Shown here in pieces: positions 1-9,749 of a stretch of DNA of 64,000 bases. This stretch comes from Spirodela intermedia (taxonomy: Eukaryota > Streptophyta > Magnoliopsida > Alismatales > Araceae), in contig LR746278.1 in NCBI GenBank assembly GCA_902729315.2, positions 1,065,001-1,129,000 on the forward strand, read 5' to 3'. Every line of letters starts with the position of its first letter. Within the stretch, counting starts at the first letter, position 1. Both the position numbers and the translations under genes were made by a program. The notes under the pieces were generated by a model. That model was not told the origin of the DNA, searched no databases, and was given only the letters and a program-made list of their open reading frames with translations.

Positions 1-2372
1 TGACATTGTCCTCAATGACACAGAAAAATTGAAACAAAATATGCAAAAAATATAATTTTCAAGTGAAGCATGCATATGTGCAAAGTTAAGCATTAAAAAT
101 ATTATCGTAAATGATAAAGCTCAGAAAGACATCACCTCAACCTTGTTTTTAATTTTCCACTTCATCTTACACTCCTCTTCCTGCATTTTTTTGAAAAAAC
201 AAATACAGAAACAAGTACTACAAAATTCTAAGAAAAATAGAGCTTAAAAAAAATCAAACAGAATGAAATAAAAATCATGAGTTGCCTCCCATGCAACGCT
301 GCATTTAATGTCTCCAGCTAAACAGCTCTTAGATCATATAAGATGATCTATGGCCATTGAAATATATATGTATCCTAAGGTAAGTTTCATGATATTCTTT
401 TTCAAATTTAGTATAAATTCATATACTTCATATATATACCTTGACATACTTTCAGCCAAAACAAAATAGAAATTAACAAAATTTTATTTAAAATAATATT
501 TCTATTTTGAAAAGAATCTTTCCTTATTTCTATCTTATTTTGTAAGGCTCTCATTCATTAATAAATACTTTCTATTAATAGACCATAAAATGTGATCAGG
601 CCATATAATTTTCAAATTAACTCTTGCCCAACCTAAATTTTTTTCATCTAAATTGATATCTCTAATTCTTCCATTCACCTATTTCTTAATGTGTTCTTTT
701 ATCTACATAATCTTCCCCTAATCTATTTTATCTTCCATATATATTTGTTTAATATGCGAGATAAATATTTCAAGCTTAGAAATAGTTCTAATGGGCTGTG
801 AGTTTTGAAGGATAGAAGGATTGTCTTCTTTAATCTCAGATCTAATGAATTCAGTAAAATTTAAATTTTCTCCTCCAAAATTATCTCTGTATTCATATCC
901 ATTATTTTCGTTTCTCCCCATTAGTTGAATCAACTCTTTTTCTAGCTTTTTGTTTCTCAACTCATCACATTCTTCATCTTCCTAAGAACTATCTTTTAAT
1001 TTCGGTATATGACATACATCATTATCCTCACAATCAACATTTATGGTTGCAAAATTATGATTAGATTTATTAATTTCATCTTCTACATCTCCCAAATCAA
1101 TTGATTTTTCCTCACCTGAAATATGTTTTTCTTCATTTATGTCCTTACTCCCTTCTACTAAAATTTAGATGATTTTTTCATGATCAGCTTCTGTTTCTTC
1201 ATCTAAGGGCTCTTTCTCCTCATTATCCTCACTATATTCATTCATCAATTGTGAGTAATAAATTATTTTATTTAAATTTTCTACTACTATATTTTTGGCC
1301 TTAATATTCTCATTTACTTCTAATGGATCATCAATTTCTTCTAATAATTAGAAATAAGGATCAAATAAAATATTCTCACTCAATATATTTACTATCTTAA
1401 TATTTTTAATTCATGAGTTTTTTTCTAAATTTATCAAACTAGACTCTTCTTGCTGAAATCCTACTATTGGATAGTTTCTTGAATTTTTTATGGGTTGACT
1501 AAGTAGTTATCCCTCTTCTTTCTTATCCCCAAGAGCCTCTATAATTTGTTTCTGGTGTAGCATCATTTGATTCATAGTTTGTTACATCATTTGACTCATT
1601 TGTTGTATCATTTCTATAGCATCAGGTTGGATTTGAGAAGACAGATTTTTTTGAAATCTATGTTCCTATTTTGAACGAAATTCAAAATGTGAATTGGATC
1701 TAAGTGCTTCTAGATTTTGAATATTATTTGGGTTTCTTCACGAAAAACTATTCCCCCAATTAGGATTATAAGAATTAGAAAAATATTTCTAATTTTTACT
1801 AAAATCGTGGGATACTTACACTTGTTCTTGCTTAGGATGATATTGAAATTCGAAATGATCATTTTCACCATACATAGGACGTATACTATTTGAATTAAAT
1901 TGAGGGTTAAGAGGCTTTTTAATATTGTCAATAAGTAAATCAAGTTTTTCTAATCTTTGATTAATTTGATTAACCTCATTTCTAAGTTTAGAATCATCAT
2001 CATGATGTAATTCATAAATTCCTCTCTTCTTATCCTTGTCATATAATTCAAAAGAGGCTTGATCTCTAGAATTTTCACTTAAATTCTCATAAAGACTATA
2101 ATCTCATTAGGAGTTTTTTCCATAAAAGCTCCTCTACATATAGAATCAATCATATTTCTACATTATTCTAATAATTCATCATAAAAAATTATATTGAGCT
2201 GCCACTTGGATAAAGCATGATGAGGACACTTTCTAAGTAGATCTTTGAATTTTTCTCATGTCTCATGTAAAGTTTCTCTTGATCTTTGAGAAAAACTCCA
2301 TATATGTTTTCTCATATTTTGAGTATTTCCTAAAAGATAATTTTTTTGAAGAAAAGCTTATTCTATATCTTT

Positions 2373-2672
2373 CTAGCTAATTAATTCTCTATCTAACATG
2401 GATAGCCAATAGCTAGTTTTGTCCCTAAATGTATGAGGGAATAATTTCATCTTAATAATTTCTAATGTAATTTGGGAGAGATTAATTAAATCACAGATCA
2501 TATGAAATTTTTTTAATTGCTGATGAGGTTCCTCTAAAGGCAATTCATGAAAATTAGAGAGCATTTGAAAAATTCTTAGATTTATTTCGAATTTAACAGT
2601 GGGTGCTAATATGACTCTAATATTTGATGCTCTTTGAAATGAATCAGGGATATAATAATTTTTCATGACCAT
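2373..2672 (-). pseudogene. Retrotransposon gag fragment
   Basis: A 99-codon open stretch on the minus strand has the layout of plant Gypsy gag: a segment reading KMKLFPHTFRDKTSYWL resembles the retrotransposon gag core (typically LRLFPFSLRDKAKxWL). It is preceded by sequence with the FxMLxNFxELPLEEPHxxLKKF pattern common in Athila/Tat gag. It is not intact: stops follow, and the continuation toward 700 is frame-broken (another open stretch at 718-960). It would have encoded the capsid-like structural protein. No function is expected now. Confidence 0.7.
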
Positions 2673-2994
2673 AGAATTATTCTCAGTTTAACCTGTACTT
2701 CCTTTAAGATCTATCAAAATTAATTTCTCTTTCAGATCTTTATTTTTGAATGAAATAATCAAAGGATTTTCTAGCCTTGGATGCAAGGATCTTCTACCAT
2801 GCATAAAAAATCAATAAATTCAAAGGAAAAGTTTAGTAATTGTTACCCTCTTTCAGGATGCTCTAGTTTTTGCCTTACTTTTTTTTGTTTCCTTTTTTTT
2901 AAAAAAAAACAACAAAAATAAAATAAAACAAGAGTTAATTTTTTTTATGTACTCTAAGAGAAAAATAAAAAAATATTAAATATTATGCAATATA

Positions 2995-3012
2995 TCTCTA
3001 GCAATGACACCA
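2995..3012 (-). other. Primer-binding site, decayed, tRNA-Asp type
   Basis: Immediately inside the LTR end at 3018, the minus strand reads an 18-mer (TGGTGTCATTGCTAGAGA) matching the complement of plant tRNA-Asp 3' end at 12 of 18 positions. All six mismatches are C-to-T or G-to-A transitions, so it is a deaminated version of the tRNA-Asp primer site common in Athila/Tat Gypsy elements. This fixes the orientation of the element and identifies 3018-6429 as its 5' LTR. Confidence 0.8.
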
Positions 3013-4281
3013 AAATTTGACGTGACTCAATCGTTGTATATTAAATCACATAAATCTAAAATTTATAAAACTAGAAAATATAAATTTTCAAACATTTAGA
3101 AGTATTTCTGAATAAATATATCAATTATAATTCAATAAAACTTTTAAAAATAGCAGTAATTTTCCAGGTCTAAGGATGTAATATAATATCTGATAATTAT
3201 TCAAAATTTTCCTCAATGAATATGATTTTCTATGAATTTTATACTAAGAAATAAAAAGTAAATATATTTAAAATTCACAAAAAAGGAAAATAAGGGTGCA
3301 AACATTAAGATGATGTCTGCGCCCGACAAACATGAATCAAACAGAAATAAAGTTCCGTCCAACGATTATTACGTAAGTGATTATATATAATTTAATTAAT
3401 CAAATTAAGATATGTAAAAGCTAAAAGAATCGTAATTGAATAAAGTATATTTTAGTAATTTAAAATCATAAAAAATATCATTAAATGAAGTGTAAAGTAA
3501 GTTGAAAGCAGAGTTATGGTGTCACAATGGTGATACGTTGGCAATGCACCAGAATCTTGAGCATTCGAGAGGATTGTTGTGCAGTGTCTACAACCTCGAA
3601 GGCTCTTCTTGGACAAAGACAACATGGGCAATCTCTAGATCTTTTTGCGAAGTCTAGAGATTAATGAAATGACTCGTCGAGTCATCTCCAGCGGCTATCA
3701 CCCAATGGAGCAGAAAAATGACAACTTTGCAGCTCTCAGGCAGTAGTCACCTAACGGAGAAGAGCTGGATGGAGGTGGGGCACGTGTCTGACGTGACTCA
3801 GTCGTTGTATGTTAAATCACGCAAATATAAAATTTATAAAACTAGAAAATACGAATTTTCGGATATTTAGAAGTATTTCTAAATAAATATATCAATTATA
3901 ATTCAATAAAAATTCCAAAAATAGCGGTAATTTTCCAGGTCGATCACAGGGATGTAATATAATATCTGGTAATTATTCAGAATTTTTCTCAATGAGTACA
4001 ATTTTCTTACGAATTTTATACTAGGAAATAAAAAGGAAATATATTTAAAATTCACAAAAAAAAGGAAATAAGGGTGCGGACGTCAGGATGACGTCAGCGC
4101 CCGGCGAACGCGAATCAGGCGGAAACAGAGTTCCGCCCGGCGATTCTTACGTAGGCGATTACAGACGACTCAATTAATCAAATTAAGATCTGTAAAAGCC
4201 GGAAGAATCGTAGTTGAACGAAGTATAGTTTGGTAAATAAAAATCAACAAAGTATCACTAAATGAAGCGTAAATTAAATTG

Positions 4282-4569
4282 AAAGCAGGAAAACAGAGTT
4301 CCGGCGTCGCGACGGCGATGCGTCGGCGATGCACCGGAATCCTGAGCGTTCGGGAGGATCGTCGTGCAGTGTCCACGGCCTCGAAGGCTCTCCTTGGACA
4401 AAGACGACGTGGGAAATCTCTAGATAAAGCAGGAAAACAGAGTTCCGGCGTCGCGACGGCGACGCGTCGGCGATGCACCGGAATCCTGAGCGTTCGGGAG
4501 GGTCGTCGTGCAGTGTCCACGGCCTCGAAGGCTCTCCTTGGACAAAGACGACGTGGGCAATCTCTAGAT
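4282..4569. repeat. 144-bp tandem duplication within the solo LTR
   Basis: Units 4282-4425 and 4426-4569 both begin AAAGCAGGAAAACAGAG and end TCTCTAGAT, and differ at only a few bases. The decayed host LTR carries this segment once (around 3505-3645), so the duplication arose in the lineage of the younger element. Confidence 0.9.
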
Positions 4570-5095
4570 CTTCTCGCGAAGTCTAGAGACCAATGAAGTG
4601 GGTCGTCGAATCGTCTCCGGCGGCTGTCACCCGGCGGAGCGGAAAAACGGCGACTTTGCGGCTCTCCGGCGGCTGTCACCCGACGGAGAGGGGCTGGATG
4701 GAGGTGAGGCGCGTGTTAGGGAGCTTCATCCTCAGGTCCGCGCAGCAAGAGGAGGCTCTTCATCGCATCTGGTACGCTCTCAGGAGGTGGCGACTGGTCT
4801 CCCGGCGGATCGTCCTCTTCCCGACGACGGCTTGTTCGTCGATCAATCGGAGATGATTTACTCGATGGATTGCGATCCTTTTATCGCGAATCGTTCAGAA
4901 ATTTTAGTAGCAATGCTCCGCGAATCGCGTTGACGAGATTTTCGCCGATGATCCAGCGATTCCGGTTGCTTAATCCTTCACCGGCGATCTGCAGGAAAGT
5001 CGCGATAATCAGTTAAAAATATATGAATTTTGACTCTGGGAGGATTCGAACCCGCGGCGGTCGCCCGCCCCTGAACAAGGTGTGACGCGGGTTTA

Positions 5096-5137
5096 GTCCC
5101 ACATCGGTTGTGCGCGGATTATTCGGGCGATTATATA
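5096..5137 (+). promoter_or_regulatory. snRNA-type promoter module (USE plus TATA) within the LTR
   Basis: GTCCCACATCG at 5096-5106 matches the plant snRNA upstream sequence element consensus RTCCCACATCG exactly. TATATA begins at 5132, leaving 25 bp between them, close to the spacing known for RNA polymerase III snRNA genes and shorter than the Pol II spacing. The decayed copy keeps the layout (5940-5950 and 5976-5981, also 25 bp apart) with two transitions in the element. The module points opposite to the retroelement. TATA-like sequence also reads on the minus strand, so it may instead serve the LTR's own promoter. Confidence 0.5.
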
Positions 5138-6429
5138 GTAAAGTTAGCTTTCTAGGCAAAGTCCTCTCGCGTGTACGACCACTCCTTGCCCCACAGCCGG
5201 CTGACCACCGGTGACGTGGAAGGGGAGTGGCGCACACGTGCCCCTATCGATCCAGCAAGCCGCTCGAGCCCCTGCTCGCGGCTACTCCCCGACTGCGCTT
5301 CCGACCCGCTTGCGGGCCCGGCTGGCCGGCGGATCCCCCCATTTTGCAATATTTTTATTTTTATTTCTTGTTCTTCATTTATCTCAAAACTAAGACTGTA
5401 AAAATCGTATAAAATCACATAATTACCCAAAAATTCACGTTAATCAACTGAAAACCACTTTTCATGCTTTAACACAAATATAAGTCTATTTATCATGAGT
5501 TAAGGCTAAAACTATATTATTTACTAATTATTAACTCATGATAATGAAGACTTATCAGTGTCAAAGAGCTTCGTCCTCAAGTCTGCGTAGTAAGAGGAGG
5601 CTCTTCATTGCATATGATACTCTCTCAAGAGGTGATGACTTGTCTCTTGGCAGATCGTCCTCTTCCCGACGACGACTTGTTCGTCAATCAATTGGAGATG
5701 ATTTACTCAATAGATTCGTGATCCTTTTATCGCGAATCGTTCAACAATTTTAGTAGTAATGCTCTGCGAATCGCATTGACGAGATCTTCGCCGATGATCC
5801 AACGATTCTCGTTACTTAATCCTTCACCGGCGATTTGCAAGAAAGTTGTGATAATTAGATAAAAATATGACTTTTGACTCTAGGAGGATTTGAACCCGTG
5901 CCGATTGTCTACCCCTTCTGAAGAAGGTGTGTGGGTTTAGTCTCACATCAATTGTGCACCGATGTTTTGGGCGAATATATAGTAATTCTACATTTCTAAG
6001 CAAAGTTTCTTCTCTTGCGTGTACGACCACTTCTTGCCCCACAGTCGGCTGGCCACCGGTGACGTGGGAGGGGAGTGGCGCACACGTGCCCCCATCAGTT
6101 CAAGCCGCCATCGATTTAAGCCGCTTGAGCCCTTGCTTGCAGCTACTCCCTTACTACGCTTCTAACCCACTTTCGACCCGCTTGGGGGCCTGGCTGGCCA
6201 GCATGTCTCCCCATTTTGTAATATTTTTATTTTTATTTCTTGTTCTTCATTTATCTCAAAAGTAAGACTGAAAAAATCATATAAAATCACATAATTATCT
6301 AAAAATTCATATTAATCAACTAAAAACCACTCTTTACACTTTAACACAAATATAAGTTTATTTATCATGAGTTAAGGCTAAAATTATATTATTTACTAAT
6401 TATTAACTCATGATAATAAAGACTTATTA

Positions 6430-7450
6430 GTTATTCATCTAAGTATGGAGGACATTTCTCTAGATGAAAAATAATTGTAAAATTTTTTCAATGTGATTTT
6501 TATTGGTCTACAATTATTAGAGATTCTATAGAATTTAATAAAACATGTATTTCATGTCAATCTATAGGTAACATGAGTAAAAAAGATGAAATACCTATGA
6601 GTAACTTGTTGGTAGTTGAACTTTTTAATGTATAGGGAATATATTTTATGAGTCACTTCTCATCAGTTGAAAATATAAATATATTTTACTTACTATTGAT
6701 TATATGTCTAAGTGGGTGGAAGTTATTTCTACTAGAACTAATGATCATAAAACCATGATGAAATTTGTATAGGAAAATAGTTTTTCGAGATTTGGATGCC
6801 CTAGAGTGATTATTAGCGATGGAGAAACATATTTTATAAATAAACATTTTAAAGAACTATTGAGAAAGAATGGAGTACACCATAGAGTAGTCACTCCATA
6901 TCATTCCTAAAAAAATAGGTAAGTGGAAGTAGTAGATAGAAAATTTCAGAGAATTTTGAGAAAAATAATTAGGCCATATAGGAAAATATAAGATACATTA
7001 TGGACTTATAGAATAATTTATAAAAATCCCATAAGTATGTTTTCATTACATCCTATTTTTGGAAAGTCATGTCATCTTCTTATGAAAATAGAGCATAAAA
7101 CATTATGTTCTATAAAAAAATTATGTATGGATGAAAAATCAACTGGTGGATATATAATTTTTCAACTACATGAACCAGAGGAGTTGAAAAATGAAGCCTT
7201 ATGAAAATTATAGAATATATAAAGAAAAAAGTAATTTTTTTTATGATAAATACATTAACAGAAAAAAAAAATTGATGTTGGACAAAAAGTGTGGTTATAT
7301 GATTCTAGGCTGAAATTATTCTCAAAAAAATTAAAATCAAAATGGACATGACCTTATGTGGTGGAAGAGACATATGATCATGTGATTGTAATGATTAAAG
7401 ATCCTAAAAGTGATTATAACTTGAAGGCTTAAACATTACATAGAACATGA
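6430..7450 (+). pseudogene. Gypsy integrase remnant
   Basis: Conceptual translation across frameshifts and stops shows the order of a plant Gypsy integrase. First comes an HHCC zinc-finger remnant (YGGHFS, then CxxC as CISCQSIG near 6570). Next is the start of the catalytic core (SKWVE near 6710), then GCPRVIISDGETYF near 6790 containing the second catalytic Asp, then VHHRVVTPYH near 6880. The third catalytic residue region (QVEVV) and the FGKSCHL and EHKTL motifs near 7060-7100 follow. It begins abruptly at the boundary with the inverted element, so reverse transcriptase and RNase H are missing. Not functional. Confidence 0.8.
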
Positions 7451-9038
7451 ATGCCTTGTAGAAAAAGAAATTTTATTATTAAAAAAAAATCAAGAGTAAG
7501 ATCAATGTGTCCAGCTAGAGACATTAAATTCAGCACTGCATAAGAAGTAACCCATAGTCTTTATTTCATTCTTTTTTTTAAGTGCTATTTTTCTTAAAAT
7601 TTCGCAGTACTTGTTTCTGTGTTTATTTTTTTCGAAAAAGTGTAGAAGGAAGAGTGTAAGATGAAGTGGAAAATTAAAAACGACGTTGAGGGGGTGTTTT
7701 TCTGAGCTTTATCATTTATGACAACATTTTTAATACTTAACTATGCATATATGCATGCTTCACTTGAGAATTATATTTTTTGCATATTTTGTTTCGATTT
7801 TTCTGTGTCATTGATGGTAATGTCATTTTTAAGTTAGGGGGTGAAGTATTGATTCTTAATTTATGCTGTAGGATGATTAAGAACATATGTTTGCATTTTT
7901 TTTCCTGCTCACTTAGAATAGTAACTAAAAAAAATAAAAATAGAAAAACTACATCATCTATATTTTGATTTTCTATCAGGAACAACAAACTGTCAAAAAT
8001 AGCAGACAAAAAATAGTTCAAATTTTGAAATTCTAGAGATCCTTTTCTTACATTTCAATCCCTTAGACATATATTATTGAAATTTGATAAATTTATTGAT
8101 GCTAAAAATAAAACTGAAAATAGAAAGTAGAATTGTCATAACTATCTAATTTACAAATTTCTTACATCATATTGCATGCATGAAAAATTAAATCAATTTG
8201 ATTGATTACTACCAAAAGATACTAAGAAGATTATTATTGAGTTAAAAGAATGATTTAGTAGCATGAAATGTTGAAATACTCTTTGGATACATGATAGATA
8301 ACATGGATTTGATTTTACATATTTTTATTTCATGATCTTGATGAATAGTATTTACTTGATGTGAAAATTTAATTGATTATTTGAGTTTAATGGAGATTTT
8401 TGTATCTTGATCTATAGGACTTGTGAGGTGAAATTACTTATTTTAAAAGAAAAAAAGAGAGTAATGTAAAAAATTTAGAAATGAAGAATATATATGAAGG
8501 GTGTGAGACATCATTCTCATTGTTGAAAATCATACATAGAAAAATACTTGTTGTAAAATAAGTGGATAAAATGAAAGCTTTGAAATTGAAGAGTACACAT
8601 AAAGGGTGTGAGACATCATTTTTATTGTCAAAATTTGTCTATAAGAAAAGCAACTTATCCACTATATATAAAAAAAGAAGGAAGAAATATAGTACACATT
8701 TTAAAAATCAAGTCGTAGAAAAAATAAAATGTAGGATCAATATTATTTTTGGATGAGTATTAATAATTGAAGATCTTGTAAATATATCTATGAGTGAAGA
8801 AGTGATAAATATGTGAATAGAAGAAGTGAAGTATAACTTGTTATTCTAAAGAGTACTTAAACATTTAAGTGTTTGATATCATTCTTAAATACTTGATATA
8901 TGAATTTAAAGTATCTAAAGGTATATCATTTCTAATTATATTTCTTTTATATATTAAAATATGATAATTTAGATTTATGAATTTTTATTTTCATAATTCC
9001 ATTGCCAAGGGACTCACAATAATTTAAGTTAAAGGGTG

Positions 9039-9313
9039 TGATAAGTTTTCATTATCATGAGTTAATAATTAGTAAATAATATAGTTTTAGTCTTAACTCA
9101 TGATAAATAAACTAATATTTATGTTAAAGTGTGAAAAGTGGTTTTTAGTTGATTAATATGAATTTTTAAGTTAATTATGTGATTTTCTATAAATTTATAT
9201 TATTTTTAGTCTTATTTTTGAGATAAATAAAGAAAAAAGAAATTAAAATAAAAATATAGAAAAATGGGGGGGACCCATTGGCTGACCGGGCCCGCAAGTA
9301 GGTTGAAAGTGCA
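9039..9313 (+). repeat. Truncated 3' LTR of the plus-strand Gypsy element
   Basis: Starts TGATAAG after a short polypurine tract and is the reverse complement of the outer end of the family LTR (compare 5282-5557 and about 6150-6429). It is cut at 9313, right after a GC-rich stretch ending GTGCAG, although the family LTR continues for about 1.5 kb more. The missing part is not found downstream of 14242. Confidence 0.8.
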
Positions 9314-9749
9314 GTTTTTTAGAAGGGTGGTTACCTTTTTATGTTTTTTATAAATAAGACATATTTTTTTAATTTTTTTTAGTACAATGGATAAGAAAAA
9401 AAATTCTCTTTTCCTTAATTACATTATCTTTCTCCATCAATTCTCTTACTCTTTCTTAGTTTCTCATCTCTTATATTATAAGTGAAGTTTTTATAAAAAA
9501 AGATAAGAGTCCATTGCTAAGTCTCCAACATGTGAGTTGTCTTAGACGCATTGAGACCAGGATTAGAGGTGTTTTGGTGAAAGTTTTATTTTCATCAAAA
9601 AAAAATTGATATCTTTGATAATTTCTCTTCTATTTGCTCTCACTGATATCTAAAAATTGAGTTTCTGATATTATTATGATCGTATACTTATATATTTATT
9701 CATACAAGTGGTACCAAAATATTAATTTAACTATTTCTAGACTTACTAT

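Larger units (their letters stand above)
3789..5557 (-). mobile_element. Young solo LTR nested inside an older LTR of the same family
   Basis: A complete LTR of 1769 bp reads TGATAAG at its minus-strand 5' end (5557) and TCACGTCA at its 3' end (3789). It is flanked by the perfect 5-bp duplication GTGTC (3784-3788 and 5558-5562). No internal retroelement sequence remains, so this is a solo LTR left by recombination between two LTRs. It is GC- and CpG-rich, unlike the decayed host LTR, so it is the most recent insertion in the block. It contains a 144-bp tandem duplication (4282-4569), overlapping TATA-like signals on both strands near 5131-5138, and an snRNA-type upstream element at 5096-5106. 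The open frames inside it (for example 4170-4679) are by-products of high GC. Confidence 0.9.
1..6429 (-). mobile_element. Gypsy (Athila/Tat-like) LTR retrotransposon, decayed, running off the left edge
   Basis: Read on the minus strand, a 5' LTR (3018-6429, itself interrupted by a solo LTR) is followed by a primer-binding site (2995-3012), a gag-like region (about 2672 down to 700) and a 3' non-coding tail. Bases 1 to about 330 are the inverted counterpart of about 7500-7840 in the neighbouring plus-strand element, which lies downstream of integrase there. Here gag-like sequence passes almost directly into that tail, so most of pol appears deleted and the copy is non-autonomous. The 3' LTR should lie roughly 1.2 kb left of the window, judging from the tail length of the plus-strand relative. 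Reading frames are broken by many stops. The 6429 boundary (TA where the young copy has TG) and strand are well supported; the family name rests on the tRNA-Asp primer site and gag/integrase character. Confidence 0.8.
3018..6429 (-). repeat. Old 5' LTR of the minus-strand Gypsy element, split by a nested solo LTR
   Basis: Two segments, 3018-3788 and 5558-6429, together form one LTR colinear with the intact young copy at 3789-5557. The segment 3018-3788 matches about 3789-4719, and 5558-6429 matches the remainder. Compared with the young copy it carries many C-to-T and G-to-A changes at CpG sites, as expected of long-methylated DNA. Its outer end (6423-6429) has TA in place of the TG start seen in the young copy. 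It lacks the 144-bp tandem duplication of the young copy. Confidence 0.85.
6430..9313 (+). mobile_element. Older Gypsy (Athila/Tat-like) element, 5' part replaced, 3' LTR truncated
   Basis: Plus-strand remnant with integrase (6430 to about 7450), a long 3' non-coding region (7500-9038) and the start of the 3' LTR at 9039, preceded by the purine-rich tract AAAGGG. The LTR matches the first part of the minus-strand family LTRs (TGATAAG, then ATCATGAGTTAATAATT) and stops after about 275 bp at 9313, where Copia-related sequence begins. The 5' LTR and gag are absent to the left, where the inverted element starts directly at 6429. The simplest reading is that the minus-strand element inserted into this one. 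A 17-bp direct repeat (GGGTGTGAGACATCATT at 8499-8515 and 8604-8620) lies in the 3' region. Confidence 0.8.

Noticed and set aside
4170-4856. Overlapping long open frames on both strands in the GC-rich LTR
   Set aside because: They follow the 144-bp tandem duplication and high GC, show repeated peptide blocks, and correspond to non-coding LTR sequence.
5152-5430. 92-codon open frame across the LTR
   Set aside because: It overlaps the promoter-like part of the LTR, is disrupted in the older copy, and matches no protein family I know.
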